Positions 25,235-33,583 of a DNA stretch of 36,508 nucleotides are shown piece after piece (the first letter of the stretch is position 1; each line of letters starts with the position of its first letter). Below the pieces are notes generated by a model. That model worked only from the letters and a program-made list of their open reading frames with translations, had not been told where the DNA came from and did not search any database. Position numbers and translations under genes: made by a program. The DNA is from JAHFRG01 sp041495205. Lineage in GTDB: Bacteria > Pseudomonadota > Gammaproteobacteria > Burkholderiales > JAHFRG01. The stretch lies in NCBI GenBank assembly GCA_041495205.1, contig JBGQCF010000020.1, forward strand, positions 1-36,508. The letters run 5' to 3'.

Positions 25235-25927
25235 ATGTTACGCAGACAAAGCGGCTTTACCTTGATTGAAATCGCCATCGTGCTGGTGATCATCGGCCTG
25301 CTTTTGGGAGGCGTGCTGAAAGGCCAGGAACTGATTACCAGCGCCAGGGTGAGGAACCTCATTTCCCAGCAGGACGGCATCAAGGCGGCTTTTTTCGGTT
25401 TCCAGGATCGATTCCGTGCGCTGCCAGGTGACTACAACCGAGCTTCAACCACCATCAACTGCACACCGGCATGCACCGATGGAAACGGCAATGGACGCAT
25501 AGAAAACATTGCGGATGGGGCTACCATTGATGAACAAAATGCAGTGTGGGAACATTTGTCAAAATCGGGCTTTATTAATGGCAGCTACACTTATGCCGCA
25601 GGCACGCCGAATGTTAATACTTCCCCCTCAAATCCGTACAGTGCTTTCGTCGACCTGCATTACGACAGTATCTATGGCGATCCCGCTGCGGCCGGCTATG
25701 CAACACAACCTAAAAAGCATAACCTCAAGTCTGGAAACCAGATTCCAGTAGAAATTTTGTCCGAGGTGGACAGAAAAGTTGATGATGGCGATCCTTTCCG
25801 TGGCGCCTTCATGTTTGCCGCGCAAGGCACGGCCACCGTCGCCAACTGCGCCGTAAACGCAAACCCAAATACCTGGAAGACGACCGGGACCACCAGCGTG
25901 GATTGTGCTGGAACCAGTATCTTCTAG
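25235..25927 (+). CDS. Type IV prepilin, probable major subunit
   Basis: 230 residues with a textbook prepilin start, MLRRQSG-FTLIEIAIVLVIIGLLLGG, cleavage after a 7-residue leader and Glu at +5. KGQELITSARVRNLISQQDGIKAA continues the helix. Two cysteine pairs are visible, CTPAC near residue 72 and NCAV...DCAG at the C-terminal end, the latter fitting a pilin D-loop. AGGGG stands in front of the ATG at 25235; the longer frame from 25130 lacks this. It has its own sigma-54 promoter and a strong terminator, so it is a single-gene transcript, as expected of an abundant subunit. That it is the major pilin is inferred. Confidence 0.85.
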   Translation: MLRRQSGFTLIEIAIVLVIIGLLLGGVLKGQELITSARVRNLISQQDGIKAAFFGFQDRFRALPGDYNRASTTINCTPACTDGNGNGRIENIADGATIDEQNAVWEHLSKSGFINGSYTYAAGTPNVNTSPSNPYSAFVDLHYDSIYGDPAAAGYATQPKKHNLKSGNQIPVEILSEVDRKVDDGDPFRGAFMFAAQGTATVANCAVNANPNTWKTTGTTSVDCAGTSIF

Positions 25928-25952
25928 TAGCAAAAGAATTGCAGTGATATTT

Positions 25953-25980
25953 AAAAAGCCCGCATTAAGCGGGCTTTTTT
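25953..25980. terminator. Rho-independent terminator, probably bidirectional
   Basis: AAAAAGCCCGC (25953-25963), loop ATTAA, GCGGGCTTTTTT (25969-25980): an 11-bp stem with T-runs in both directions. It lies between the convergent pilin and kefB-type genes and can serve both. Confidence 0.93.
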
Positions 25981-25989
25981 ATCGATCGA

Positions 25990-27960
25990 TCAATCACCCT
26001 GCATCAACTTGATCTCCGCCGCTGCCAGGTTGTCCTCGGTGCCCAGCAGCACCACCACATCTCCCGCTTCAAGGCGCGTGTCCGAAGAAGGAGCAAGTCC
26101 GCGGATATTACCCTTCCTGACCGCGGTCACTTCAACAGAATATTTTGGCAGGCCGATTTCTCCGAGCGTTTTGCCTGCCGCCGCCGCGCCCGGGCTAATT
26201 ACCACCGACTGCAATCGCGGCTGCAGCTTTTCGCTGCCAGGCGCAGTCTCGTCGGTGACACCATGGAAAAATCCGCGAAACAGGTCGTAACGCCGCTCGC
26301 GGGTTTCCCGAATGCGCTTCAGCACACGATTTAACGGCACGCCCAACAGCATCAGCGCGTGCGAAGCGAGCATCAGGCTTCCTTCCATGATCTCCGCCAC
26401 CACTTCCGTGGCGCCTGCCTGTTTGAGCCGGTCCAGATCGGCATCATCCACAGTACGCACCAGCACCGGCAAATAGGGACGCGCTTCTTTAACATGCCTT
26501 AAGATTTTTAACGCCAGCTGCACATTGGATTCCGCCACCACCAGCGCTTTGGCGCGCATCAAGCCCGCAGCGATCAGCACTTCGTGCCTGCCGGCATCGC
26601 CATAGACCACGTTCTCACCCGCTGCTGCCGCTTCTTTTATCCGTTGCGGGTCGAGATCCAGCGCCACAAAAGGGATATTTTCCTGCTCCAGGAAACGCGC
26701 CAGATTCTGCCCGCTGCGCCCATAACCGCAGATGATCACGTGCTGCTCCTCCGCCATGGTTTGCACCGCGATGTTATGCAATTGCATAGCGCGGTTCATC
26801 CACTCCGCGCCGCTGAAATGCAGCACCAGGTGTTCGCTTCTCTCGATGATGAACGGCGCAGCGAGCATCGAAAGCAGCATGGCGGCGAGAACCACTTGCA
26901 TGACGGCAGGATCGAGCAGTTGCAGGCCTGCCGCCTGCCACAACAACACGAAACCAAATTCCCCGGCTTGTGCTAAGCACAATGCGGTGCGCAGTGCAAT
27001 CCCCGGCTGGCTGCCGAACATGCGGCTCAAGCCCGCGGTCAGAAGAACCTTCAGCAGCACCAGCGCCGTGAGCAAGCCGCCCACCGCAAGCCAGTTCTCC
27101 AGCACAATCCTGATATCAAGCAACATGCCGATGGTGACGAAGAACAGCCCCAGCAGCAAGTCGCGAAACGGCTTGATGTCGGCCTCCACCTGATAGCGGT
27201 ATTCGGTTTCCGAAATCAGCATGCCTGCAAGAAAGGCGCCCAGTGCCAGCGACAAGCCCGCCATGTCGGTGAGAAAAGCCAGGCCGAGGGTAATCAGCAG
27301 CACGTTGAGCACGAACAGCTCGGATGATTTTTGCCTTGCCACCAGATGAAACCACGCACGCATCAACCGCTGCCCAAAAAACAGCAGCACGGTCAGCGCC
27401 ACCACGGCTTTCAGCGCGGCAATACCCAGCGCGTAAGCCATGCCGCTTCCTTCCGCCAATGCCGGCACAATGATGAGGAGCGGCACCACCGCCAAATCCT
27501 GAAACAACAACACGCCGATGATTTGCCTTCCGTGTTGCGTGGTAAGCTCGAGGCGTTCCGCCAGCATTTTGCTGACGATGGCGGTAGAAGACATGGCAAG
27601 CGCCCCGCCGAGCGCGAGGCCCGCTTGCCATTTCAAACCCAGCGCGAGGCTGCTGAGCAAGACAATCAGCAAGGTGAACACCACTTGCGCGGCGCCCAGG
27701 CCGAACACGATGCGGCGCATGGTGACGAGCTTCGGCAGGCTGAATTCCAGGCCGATGCTGAACATCAGGAACACCACGCCGAATTCCGCAAGGTAGCGCG
27801 TCTCTTGCGCGTCGTGTATCCAGGAGAGCGCATGCGGCCCGATGACGATGCCCACCAGCAAATAACCGAGCAGCGGCGGCAGCTTAAGCTGCCGGAACAG
27901 CACCACCACCAGAACTGCAGCGGCAAGCAGAATCAACACCAGTTGCAGCGTAGTGTGCAT
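25990..27960 (-). CDS. kefB: CPA2 monovalent cation:H+ antiporter with RCK domains (KefB-type)
   Basis: 656 residues. The first about 380 form the Na+/H+-exchanger fold with 12-13 helices, including FSIGLEF, GVLLFQDLAVVPLL (Gln154, Asp155) and AQAGEFGFVLL, all typical of KefB/KefC/YbaL. Residues about 405-520 are a TrkA-N (RCK-N) domain with the nucleotide-binding GYGRSG (412-417). A TrkA-C domain follows (about 570-655). It exchanges K+ for H+ at the inner membrane, probably gated by a nucleotide or glutathione adduct. The E. coli ancillary KefF/KefG partner is absent here. It diverges from kdsD, an arrangement common in betaproteobacteria. The choice among KefB, KefC and YbaL is uncertain. 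Confidence 0.9.
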   Translation of the reverse strand: MHTTLQLVLILLAAAVLVVVLFRQLKLPPLLGYLLVGIVIGPHALSWIHDAQETRYLAEFGVVFLMFSIGLEFSLPKLVTMRRIVFGLGAAQVVFTLLIVLLSSLALGLKWQAGLALGGALAMSSTAIVSKMLAERLELTTQHGRQIIGVLLFQDLAVVPLLIIVPALAEGSGMAYALGIAALKAVVALTVLLFFGQRLMRAWFHLVARQKSSELFVLNVLLITLGLAFLTDMAGLSLALGAFLAGMLISETEYRYQVEADIKPFRDLLLGLFFVTIGMLLDIRIVLENWLAVGGLLTALVLLKVLLTAGLSRMFGSQPGIALRTALCLAQAGEFGFVLLWQAAGLQLLDPAVMQVVLAAMLLSMLAAPFIIERSEHLVLHFSGAEWMNRAMQLHNIAVQTMAEEQHVIICGYGRSGQNLARFLEQENIPFVALDLDPQRIKEAAAAGENVVYGDAGRHEVLIAAGLMRAKALVVAESNVQLALKILRHVKEARPYLPVLVRTVDDADLDRLKQAGATEVVAEIMEGSLMLASHALMLLGVPLNRVLKRIRETRERRYDLFRGFFHGVTDETAPGSEKLQPRLQSVVISPGAAAAGKTLGEIGLPKYSVEVTAVRKGNIRGLAPSSDTRLEAGDVVVLLGTEDNLAAAEIKLMQGD

Positions 27961-28070
27961 CGCAGGCTTTCCATATTGACCGAACCAATGATGCCGTAAC
28001 GTGGATCAAATGCAAAGCTGAGTTACAGGGTAGCCGCAGACTGAGTGCGGGAGCGGCGCTCAAAAATTAT

Positions 28071-28110
28071 CCCCTCTCCCCTTGCGGGAGAGGGCTGGGG
28101 TGAGGGGGAA
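28071..28110. repeat. Palindromic CCCTCTCCC/GGGAGAGGG repeat
   Basis: CCCTCTCCC (28072-28080), loop CTTGC, GGGAGAGGG (28086-28094): a perfect 9-bp stem, followed by CTGGGGTGAGGGGG. From memory this is a dispersed intergenic repeat frequent in many proteobacterial genomes. It lies between the divergent kefB and kdsD genes. Confidence 0.7.
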
Positions 28111-28141
28111 ATGAAGTTCGCCGGGGGTTGCCCGGCAGCAA

Positions 28142-28175
28142 GTTTCTTTCTTTTGCTTGCCCAAAAGAAAGAAAC
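28142..28175. repeat. Perfect 14-bp inverted repeat, AT-rich hairpin
   Basis: GTTTCTTTCTTTTG (28142-28155), loop CTTGCC, CAAAAGAAAGAAAC (28162-28175). The stem is perfect. It opens a stretch (to about 28340) that reads like a dispersed betaproteobacterial intergenic repeat (AAAGAAAAGGGCACCCTGCC onward). Open frames through it encode only Arg/Ala/Ser-rich shadows, so I call no gene there. Confidence 0.65.
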
Positions 28176-28352
28176 CAAAGAAAAGGGCACCCTGCCTCGC
28201 CGCCGCTACGCGGTACCCTGCGCTCCTCGGTCAAATCGGGCGCTGCGCAACTCGCGCTGCGCGCTCAGACAGTGCTCGCTCAAGATCTCCCTATTTGACT
28301 TCGTCGCTTGGCGGCTCAGAAGGGATTTATTCAAAACATACCTGCGAGCACA

Positions 28353-28384
28353 CGCTCCACGCTGCGCGAGTCCGAGTCCGGGGC
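28353..28384 (+). repeat. 32-bp direct repeat, copy 1
   Basis: Starts CGCTCCACGCTGCGCGAG and ends TCCGAGTCCGGGGC. It is identical to 28479-28510, 126 bases downstream. The two copies and the DNA between fill the gap before kdsD, and the second copy ends just before the candidate kdsD -10 box. Confidence 0.85.
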
Positions 28385-28478
28385 TGCCGCGACACGGTCA
28401 GCGAAGCTTGGGGTGCGGGAGCGGCAGCATGAGCGCCCCGTTTTACGGTGTTACTTGCGGCAGCTTTGCGCCCCTTCC

Positions 28479-28510
28479 CGCTCCACGCTGCGCGAGTCCG
28501 AGTCCGGGGC
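28479..28510 (+). repeat. 32-bp direct repeat, copy 2
   Basis: Perfect copy of 28353-28384. Only 22 bases separate it from the proposed kdsD start, so it lies where the kdsD -35 region would be. The duplicated GAGTCCGAGTCC has internal GAGTCC repetition. Confidence 0.85.
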
Positions 28511-28516
28511 GCCTTC

Positions 28517-28525
28517 TGCTATACT
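28517..28525 (+). promoter_or_regulatory. Extended -10 promoter element of kdsD
   Basis: TGCTATACT fits the extended -10 form TGnTATAAT. No -35 is visible; repeat DNA occupies that place. Transcription would start about 28531-28533, which makes the mRNA nearly leaderless if the ATG at 28533 is used, or gives a leader of about 10 bases to the ATG at 28542. Confidence 0.45.
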
Positions 28526-28532
28526 TGCGGCG

Positions 28533-29531
28533 ATGAGCACTATGAAAAATCCCGCCAAGCCTGCGCTGCCGCAAGCGCTCACTCTGGCGCGGCAAGTGCT
28601 GGAAATCGAAGCACGCGGCATTACTGCTTTGATCGAGCGGCTGGATCACCATTTTGCGCGCGCCGTGGAGCTGATTCTGCAATGCCGTGGACGGGTGGTG
28701 GTCAGCGGGATCGGCAAATCCGGCCACATCGCGCGCAAAATCGCATCTACCTTGGCAAGCACGGGTACACCCGCATTTTTCGTGCATCCCGCGGAAGCGA
28801 GTCACGGCGACCTGGGAATGATCACCCGCGACGACGTGATGATCGCGCTGTCCAATTCCGGAGAAAGCGCCGAGCTTCTTACCATCGTGCCGCTCATCAA
28901 GCGTCAGGGCGCGAAACTTATTTCTGTTACCGGCAATTCCAAATCTACGCTCGCGGTCGAAGCCGACGTACACCTCGACGCCGCTGTGGCCGAGGAGGCC
29001 TGCCCGCTGGGGCTTGCGCCTACCGCCAGCACAACCGCCGCCTTGGCGTTGGGCGATGCGTTGGCGGTGGCGCTCCTCGATGCCCGGGGGTTCGGCGCCG
29101 AGGATTTTGCACGCTCGCACCCCGCGGGGATGCTTGGTAGAAAACTGCTAACCCGCGTGCGCGATGTGATGCGCACCGGAGCGGCCTTGCCGGTCGTGCC
29201 TGAAAGTGCCTCGCTGTCGCAGGCTATTCTGGAAATATCGAAAAAAGGCATGGGCATGACTGCGATAGTCAATGCACGGCAACAGGTGGTCGGCATTTTT
29301 ACCGACGGCGATTTGCGCCGCGCTCTGGACAAAATCACCGATTTGCGCGCGGCCATGGTGGCGCAAGTCATGAAGCGCGGCCCGCGCACCATCAGCGCCG
29401 ACCGTCTGGCCGTGGAAGCGGTACAAATGATGGAAGAGCACAAGATAAACCAGCTGTTGGTGGTGGACGCGGAACAGCGCTTGAACGGCGCGCTCAATAT
29501 GCACGACCTGTTCCGCGCCAAAGTCATATAA
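28533..29531 (+). CDS. kdsD: Arabinose-5-phosphate isomerase (KdsD/KpsF)
   Basis: 332 residues. Interconverts ribulose 5-phosphate and arabinose 5-phosphate, the first step of Kdo synthesis for lipopolysaccharide. An N-terminal SIS sugar-isomerase domain carries VVVSGIGKSGHIARKIASTL, ALSNSGESAELL and CPLGLAPTASTTAALALGDAL. Two CBS domains follow (about 205-325: VRDVMRTG and AMVAQVMKRGPRTIS). The frame is open far upstream through repeat DNA, so the start rests on family length; ATG at 28542 is nearly as good as 28533. It heads the Kdo/Lpt run. Confidence 0.93.
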   Translation: MSTMKNPAKPALPQALTLARQVLEIEARGITALIERLDHHFARAVELILQCRGRVVVSGIGKSGHIARKIASTLASTGTPAFFVHPAEASHGDLGMITRDDVMIALSNSGESAELLTIVPLIKRQGAKLISVTGNSKSTLAVEADVHLDAAVAEEACPLGLAPTASTTAALALGDALAVALLDARGFGAEDFARSHPAGMLGRKLLTRVRDVMRTGAALPVVPESASLSQAILEISKKGMGMTAIVNARQQVVGIFTDGDLRRALDKITDLRAAMVAQVMKRGPRTISADRLAVEAVQMMEEHKINQLLVVDAEQRLNGALNMHDLFRAKVI

Positions 29532-29596
29532 ATTCCAAATTCCCGGCCCGAACCCGTAAGCCTGAATTAGAATTATGAAACCCGAGCGGCAGCCGC

Positions 29597-30121
29597 ATGC
29601 AGCAAATATTTGAAAAAGCCAAACGCATCCGCCTCGCGATTTTCGACGTGGACGGCGTGCTTACCGACGGCAGCCTGTATATCTCGGACAGCGGTGAAGA
29701 GTACAAGGCCTTCAACACGCTCGATGGTCATGGCATGCGCATGCTCAAACAAAGCGGGGTGGAGCTTGTCATCGTCAGCGGCAGGACTTCGCGCTGCGTG
29801 GAAATGCGCGCGCAAAATCTCGGCATCGGCCTTCTCTATCAGGGCGTTGAAGACAAGCTTGAGGTTTACTTCTCCCTGCTCGCGAAATTCGGGCTTGTCG
29901 CCGAAGCTACGGCTTTTGTCGGCGATGACGTAGTGGACCTGCCGGTGATGCGTCGCTGCGGTCTTGCCATATGCGTGCCCGATTCCCCGGCGCTGGTGAA
30001 GCAGCACGCGCATTATGTCACGCGGCTTCCCGGGGGACGCGGTGCGGTGCGCGAGATCTGCGAGCTCATCATGCAGGCGCAAGGGACTTTTCAGCCGCAA
30101 ATGTCGCGCTATCTGGAATGA
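29597..30121 (+). CDS. kdsC: Kdo-8-phosphate phosphatase
   Basis: 174-residue HAD-superfamily phosphatase that releases Kdo from Kdo 8-phosphate. The nucleophile motif FDVDGVLTDG has Asp17 and Asp19; motif II is IVSGR, and motif IV is VGDDVVDLPVM. This small size without a cap domain is normal for KdsC tetramers. Sixty-five bases after kdsD; its stop overlaps the lptC start (ATGA). Confidence 0.95.
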   Translation: MQQIFEKAKRIRLAIFDVDGVLTDGSLYISDSGEEYKAFNTLDGHGMRMLKQSGVELVIVSGRTSRCVEMRAQNLGIGLLYQGVEDKLEVYFSLLAKFGLVAEATAFVGDDVVDLPVMRRCGLAICVPDSPALVKQHAHYVTRLPGGRGAVREICELIMQAQGTFQPQMSRYLE

Positions 30122-30690
30122 ACAGCCGCCTGCTCATCTGGGCGCCGTTGCTGATGTTGCTGCTGCTCGCGGCGTTGACCTGGTGGCTCGACAGCAAAGT
30201 GCAGCCCCTTGCCCCGAAGCGTGATGGCAGCAGCCGCCACGACCCCGATTACATCGTGGAAAATTTTACCACCACCCGCATGAGCAAGGATGGAACTCCG
30301 CGCTACATCCTCACCGCAAAGAAAATGGTGCATTATCCGGATGACGACAGCAGCCACCTGGAAAGCCCGGTGTTCCGCCATATCGAAGGCGGCAAACCGG
30401 AAGTCAACATTACCTCAAACCACGCGCTGCTCTCGAGCGGGGGCGACGATGCCTATTTCACAGGTGATGTCAAAGTGGTGCGCGAAGCGCGCGACCAATA
30501 TACGGAACTCAAGGCCTTTACCAGTTTCCTGCACGTCATTCCGGACCAGGACCTGGCGAAAACCGACAAGCCGGTGACGCTGACCGATCCGCATAGCATC
30601 GTCACCGCAGTTGGCTTAGAATTCAACAGCGATACGCGGGTGCTTAAATTGCTATCCAAAGTCAAAGGACATTATGACAACCCCAGGTAA
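30118..30690 (+). CDS. lptC: LPS export protein LptC
   Basis: 190 residues with one N-terminal membrane helix (LLIWAPLLMLLLLAALTWWL) and a periplasmic beta-jellyroll domain of the LptC family (DYIVENFTTTRMSKDGTPRYILTA, then YPDDDSSHLESP). It passes LPS from LptB2FG to LptA. The start at 30118 overlaps the kdsC stop, and the frame extends upstream only as a shadow of kdsC. Its 3' end overlaps lptA by 17 bases. Confidence 0.93.
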   Translation: MNSRLLIWAPLLMLLLLAALTWWLDSKVQPLAPKRDGSSRHDPDYIVENFTTTRMSKDGTPRYILTAKKMVHYPDDDSSHLESPVFRHIEGGKPEVNITSNHALLSSGGDDAYFTGDVKVVREARDQYTELKAFTSFLHVIPDQDLAKTDKPVTLTDPHSIVTAVGLEFNSDTRVLKLLSKVKGHYDNPR

Positions 30691-31258
30691 GGCCGGCCAC
30701 TTGTTGCGATGGGCACTGAGCGCCTTGCTGGTTTGTACGCCCGCGCTGGCCGAGCGCGCCGACCGCGGCAAACCAGTCAACGTCGATGCAGACAAAGTCA
30801 ACGTGGACGATACCAACAAGGTGAGCGTGTTTGAAGGCAACGTGGTGCTCACCCAGGGTAGTATCGTCATCCGCGCCAACAAAATGATCCTGCGTCAGGA
30901 TGAAAAGGGCTTCAATTCCGGTATCGCGTATGGCAATCTCGCGACTTTCCGCCAAAAAATGGAGGGCGTTAACGAGTACATCGAAGGCGAGGCTGAGCGC
31001 ATCGAATACGACGGCAAAACGGAGAAACTGGAGTTGTTCACCAAAGCCCACATCAAACGCGGCCAGGATGAATTGCGCGGCAATTATATTTCCTACAATG
31101 CAGCCACCGAATTTTACCAGGCGTTAAGCGGCAAGCAGCCCGCCAACGGCGGCCGGGTGCACGCGGTGATCCAGCCCAAGGAAAAAGGCGCCAAAACCGT
31201 TCCGCCGGCTTCTCCGTCAACGTTGAAACCGTCTTCGACTATTACTAATCCACCCTAG
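30674..31258 (+). CDS. lptA: Periplasmic LPS-bridge protein LptA
   Basis: 194 residues: signal peptide ending TPALA-ERADRG, then the LptA/OstA jellyroll (VNVDADKVNVDDTNKVSVFE, GNVVLTQGSIVIRANKMILR, AERIEYDGKTEKLELFTKA). LptA monomers stack to bridge LptC and LptD. The C-terminal about 45 residues are Pro/Thr/Ser-rich and beyond the conserved fold. Overlaps the end of lptC. Confidence 0.94.
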   Translation: MTTPGKAGHLLRWALSALLVCTPALAERADRGKPVNVDADKVNVDDTNKVSVFEGNVVLTQGSIVIRANKMILRQDEKGFNSGIAYGNLATFRQKMEGVNEYIEGEAERIEYDGKTEKLELFTKAHIKRGQDELRGNYISYNAATEFYQALSGKQPANGGRVHAVIQPKEKGAKTVPPASPSTLKPSSTITNPP

Positions 31259-31280
31259 GAACAAACGGCTAAAGACGGCA

Positions 31281-31322
31281 ATGAAAACCGTCCATGCATT
31301 GACCATTGGCTACCGGATATGA
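31281..31322 (+). CDS. Possible 13-codon leader ORF before lptB
   Basis: ATG at 31281 opens MKTVHALTIGYRI and stops at a TGA that overlaps the lptB ATG (ATATGAG). lptB itself has a weak ribosome-binding site, so coupling through this short frame is possible. This ORF also lacks a convincing ribosome-binding site, and chance is a reasonable explanation. Confidence 0.2.
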   Translation: MKTVHALTIGYRI

Positions 31323-32041
31323 GTGACCTTAAAGCACAAGGACTTAAAAAGCGCTATAAATCGCGCACCGTGGTGCGTGATGTCTCGCTGGAAGTAAGTA
31401 ACGGCGAAGTGATCGGTTTGCTGGGCCCCAACGGCGCCGGCAAGACCACCTGTTTTTACATGATGGTGGGTCTGGTGCCTTTGGACGGCGGCAGCATTAC
31501 GCTCGATGGACGCAATTTGAGCCATATGCCGATCCACCGCCGCGCTCGTTTGGGTTTGAGTTATCTGCCGCAGGAAGCTTCCATTTTCCGCAGGATGACT
31601 GTGGCGGAAAATATTCAAGCCGTGCTGGAATTACAGAATTTAGAGCCCGACGAACTCCAGAACCGGCTGGACGATTTGCTGCACGACCTGCACATCAGCC
31701 ATCTTCGCAACAACCCCGCGCTCTCTCTCTCCGGCGGCGAGCGGCGGCGCGTGGAAATCGCCCGGGCGCTGGCCTCGCATCCGCGCTTTATCCTGCTCGA
31801 TGAGCCTTTCGCAGGAATTGATCCCATCGCAGTGCTGGATATCCAGAAAATTATCGGCTTCCTGAAGGAAAAAGGCATCGGCGTGCTGATCACGGACCAC
31901 AACGTACGCGAAACCCTGGGGATTTGCGACCGCGCCTACATTATCAACGACGGCTCGGTGCTTGCCTACGGCAAACCCGAAGAAATCGTTTATAATGAAA
32001 GCGTGAGAAAAGTGTATTTGGGCGAACATTTCAGGCTGTAA
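31319..32041 (+). CDS. lptB: LPS export ATPase LptB
   Basis: 240-residue ABC ATPase that drives LPS extraction with LptF and LptG. Walker A GPNGAGKT (36-43) runs into the LptB-typical TCFYMMVGL; the signature is LSGGERRRVEIARAL, Walker B FILLDEPFAGIDPI and H-loop ITDHNVRETL. LptFG genes are not in the window, as is usual. Sixty bases after lptA and 71 before rpoN, an order conserved from E. coli to betaproteobacteria. Confidence 0.97.
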   Translation: MSDLKAQGLKKRYKSRTVVRDVSLEVSNGEVIGLLGPNGAGKTTCFYMMVGLVPLDGGSITLDGRNLSHMPIHRRARLGLSYLPQEASIFRRMTVAENIQAVLELQNLEPDELQNRLDDLLHDLHISHLRNNPALSLSGGERRRVEIARALASHPRFILLDEPFAGIDPIAVLDIQKIIGFLKEKGIGVLITDHNVRETLGICDRAYIINDGSVLAYGKPEEIVYNESVRKVYLGEHFRL

Positions 32042-32112
32042 ACAAGCGGTTGCAGGCTATGGCACCGCCCTTGAAACACAGCCCGCAATAAAAAACCCGA
32101 AACCTCAAGAGA

Positions 32113-33561
32113 ATGAAGCACACCCTACAGCTCAAGCTGTCGCAGCATCTGACGCTGACGCCGCAACTGCAACAATCCATCCGTCTTTTGCAACTCTCAA
32201 CCTTGGAGCTTAACCAGGAACTGGAACGCTTCCTCCAGGAAAACCCTTTGCTCGAGCGCGACGATGAGGTGGGCGAAGAAGCGGCGCCGCTATCTTCAGG
32301 CAGCATCAACACCATTCCCCATGATGGATCGACTGCAAGCGAGCCGTCCAAAGAAACCCCTCCCGAAGCTGCGCCCAGCGTCGCTGACATGGTGGATGGC
32401 GCCTGGTCCGAAGAGGCGGGTTTCTACAGCGCGCGCGATGAGTCTGAGGAAAGCGAATATCCGCAGCTTGCCGCGGTTGCGCCCACTTTGCGCGAGCATC
32501 TCAATTGGCAGCTCAATCTCACCAAGTTCGCGGAGCGCGACAAAAGACTGGTGTCGCTTTTGATTGACGCACTCGATGAAGACGGCTGCCTGACACAACC
32601 ACTGGAGGAACTCGCCGCGCTGCTGCCCGAAGAACTCAGCGTAAGCCCGGAAGAACTGCAAACCGCGCTGAAGCATCTGCAAAAACTGGAGCCGGCGGGC
32701 GTGGGCGCGCGCAATCTGGGCGAGTGCCTCGCGCTGCAACTGAAAGCGCTGCCCGAAGATACTCCGTATCGGGCGGAAGCGCTCACCATCGTCACGCAAC
32801 ATCTGGACAGCCTTGCTGCGCGCGATTTCGGCAAGCTCAAAAAACTTCTGCATTGCGATGATCCCACGCTGCGCCAGGTGCAGCATCTCATCACCAGCCT
32901 CAACCCCCGTCCGGGCGCGGATTATGCAGCGCTTGAGACGCGTTATATCGTGCCCGATGTCCTGGTCAAGAAAGTCAAAGGCGTATGGGTGGCGAGCCTC
33001 AATGCGGAAGCCATGCCTAAGTTGAGAGTAAACCGCATGTACGCGGACATCTTGCACCGCAATCGCGACGCAAGCTTCCAGCAGCTCGCCAGCCAGCTGC
33101 AGGAAGCGAAATGGCTGATCAAAAACGTGCAGCAGCGCTTCGATACTATCCTGCGTGTGTCGCAGGCGATTGTTGACCGCCAGCGCCATTTCTTCGAGCA
33201 CGGCGAAGTGGCGATGCGCCCCTTGGTGCTGCGCGAGATCGCCGAGACGCTTGAGCTGCACGAATCCACCGTATCCCGCGTGACCACACAAAAATACATG
33301 CTCACGCCGCGCGGCGTTTACGAGCTGAAATACTTCTTCGGCAGCCATGTCACCACTGAAACCGGGGGTGCCTGTTCCTCAACCGCGATCCGTGCGCTCA
33401 TCAAGCAACTGGTAGCCGCGGAAAATCCGAGAAAACCGCTTTCCGACAGCCAGATTTCAGAAATCCTCGGGCAGCAAGGAATCGTTGTCGCCCGCCGTAC
33501 CATCGCCAAGTACCGTGAAGCTTTGCAGATACCCCCCGTCAGCCTGCGTAAATCTCTGTGA
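32113..33561 (+). CDS. rpoN: RNA polymerase sigma-54 factor
   Basis: 482 residues. Region I is the Gln/Leu-rich start (LQLKLSQHLTLTPQLQQSIR), which meets the GAFTGA loop of activators; an acidic region II follows (about 50-115). The core-binding and DNA-binding parts follow. The helix-turn-helix is around LREIAETLELHESTVSRV, and the RpoN box ARRTIAKYRE (460-469) reads the -24 element. It is required by the regulator at 7935 and the promoter at 25180. Length and motifs are normal. The ribosome-binding site is weak (AAGAGA). Confidence 0.97.
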   Translation: MKHTLQLKLSQHLTLTPQLQQSIRLLQLSTLELNQELERFLQENPLLERDDEVGEEAAPLSSGSINTIPHDGSTASEPSKETPPEAAPSVADMVDGAWSEEAGFYSARDESEESEYPQLAAVAPTLREHLNWQLNLTKFAERDKRLVSLLIDALDEDGCLTQPLEELAALLPEELSVSPEELQTALKHLQKLEPAGVGARNLGECLALQLKALPEDTPYRAEALTIVTQHLDSLAARDFGKLKKLLHCDDPTLRQVQHLITSLNPRPGADYAALETRYIVPDVLVKKVKGVWVASLNAEAMPKLRVNRMYADILHRNRDASFQQLASQLQEAKWLIKNVQQRFDTILRVSQAIVDRQRHFFEHGEVAMRPLVLREIAETLELHESTVSRVTTQKYMLTPRGVYELKYFFGSHVTTETGGACSSTAIRALIKQLVAAENPRKPLSDSQISEILGQQGIVVARRTIAKYREALQIPPVSLRKSL

Positions 33562-33583
33562 TAAGAGCCTCTAAGGAGATCAG

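Noticed and set aside
28353..28510. CRISPR array suggested by two 32-bp direct repeats
   Set aside because: Only two copies, a spacing of 94 bases between them, no cas genes, and the repeat continues in a repeat-rich gap.
28045..28536. Protein gene of 163 codons in the kdsD upstream gap
   Set aside because: It runs through several DNA repeats, has Arg/Ser-rich composition and no ribosome-binding site, and overlaps the kdsD start in another frame.
32296..33348. 350-codon frame opposite rpoN
   Set aside because: Antisense shadow caused by high GC at third positions; rpoN on the other strand has all its motifs.
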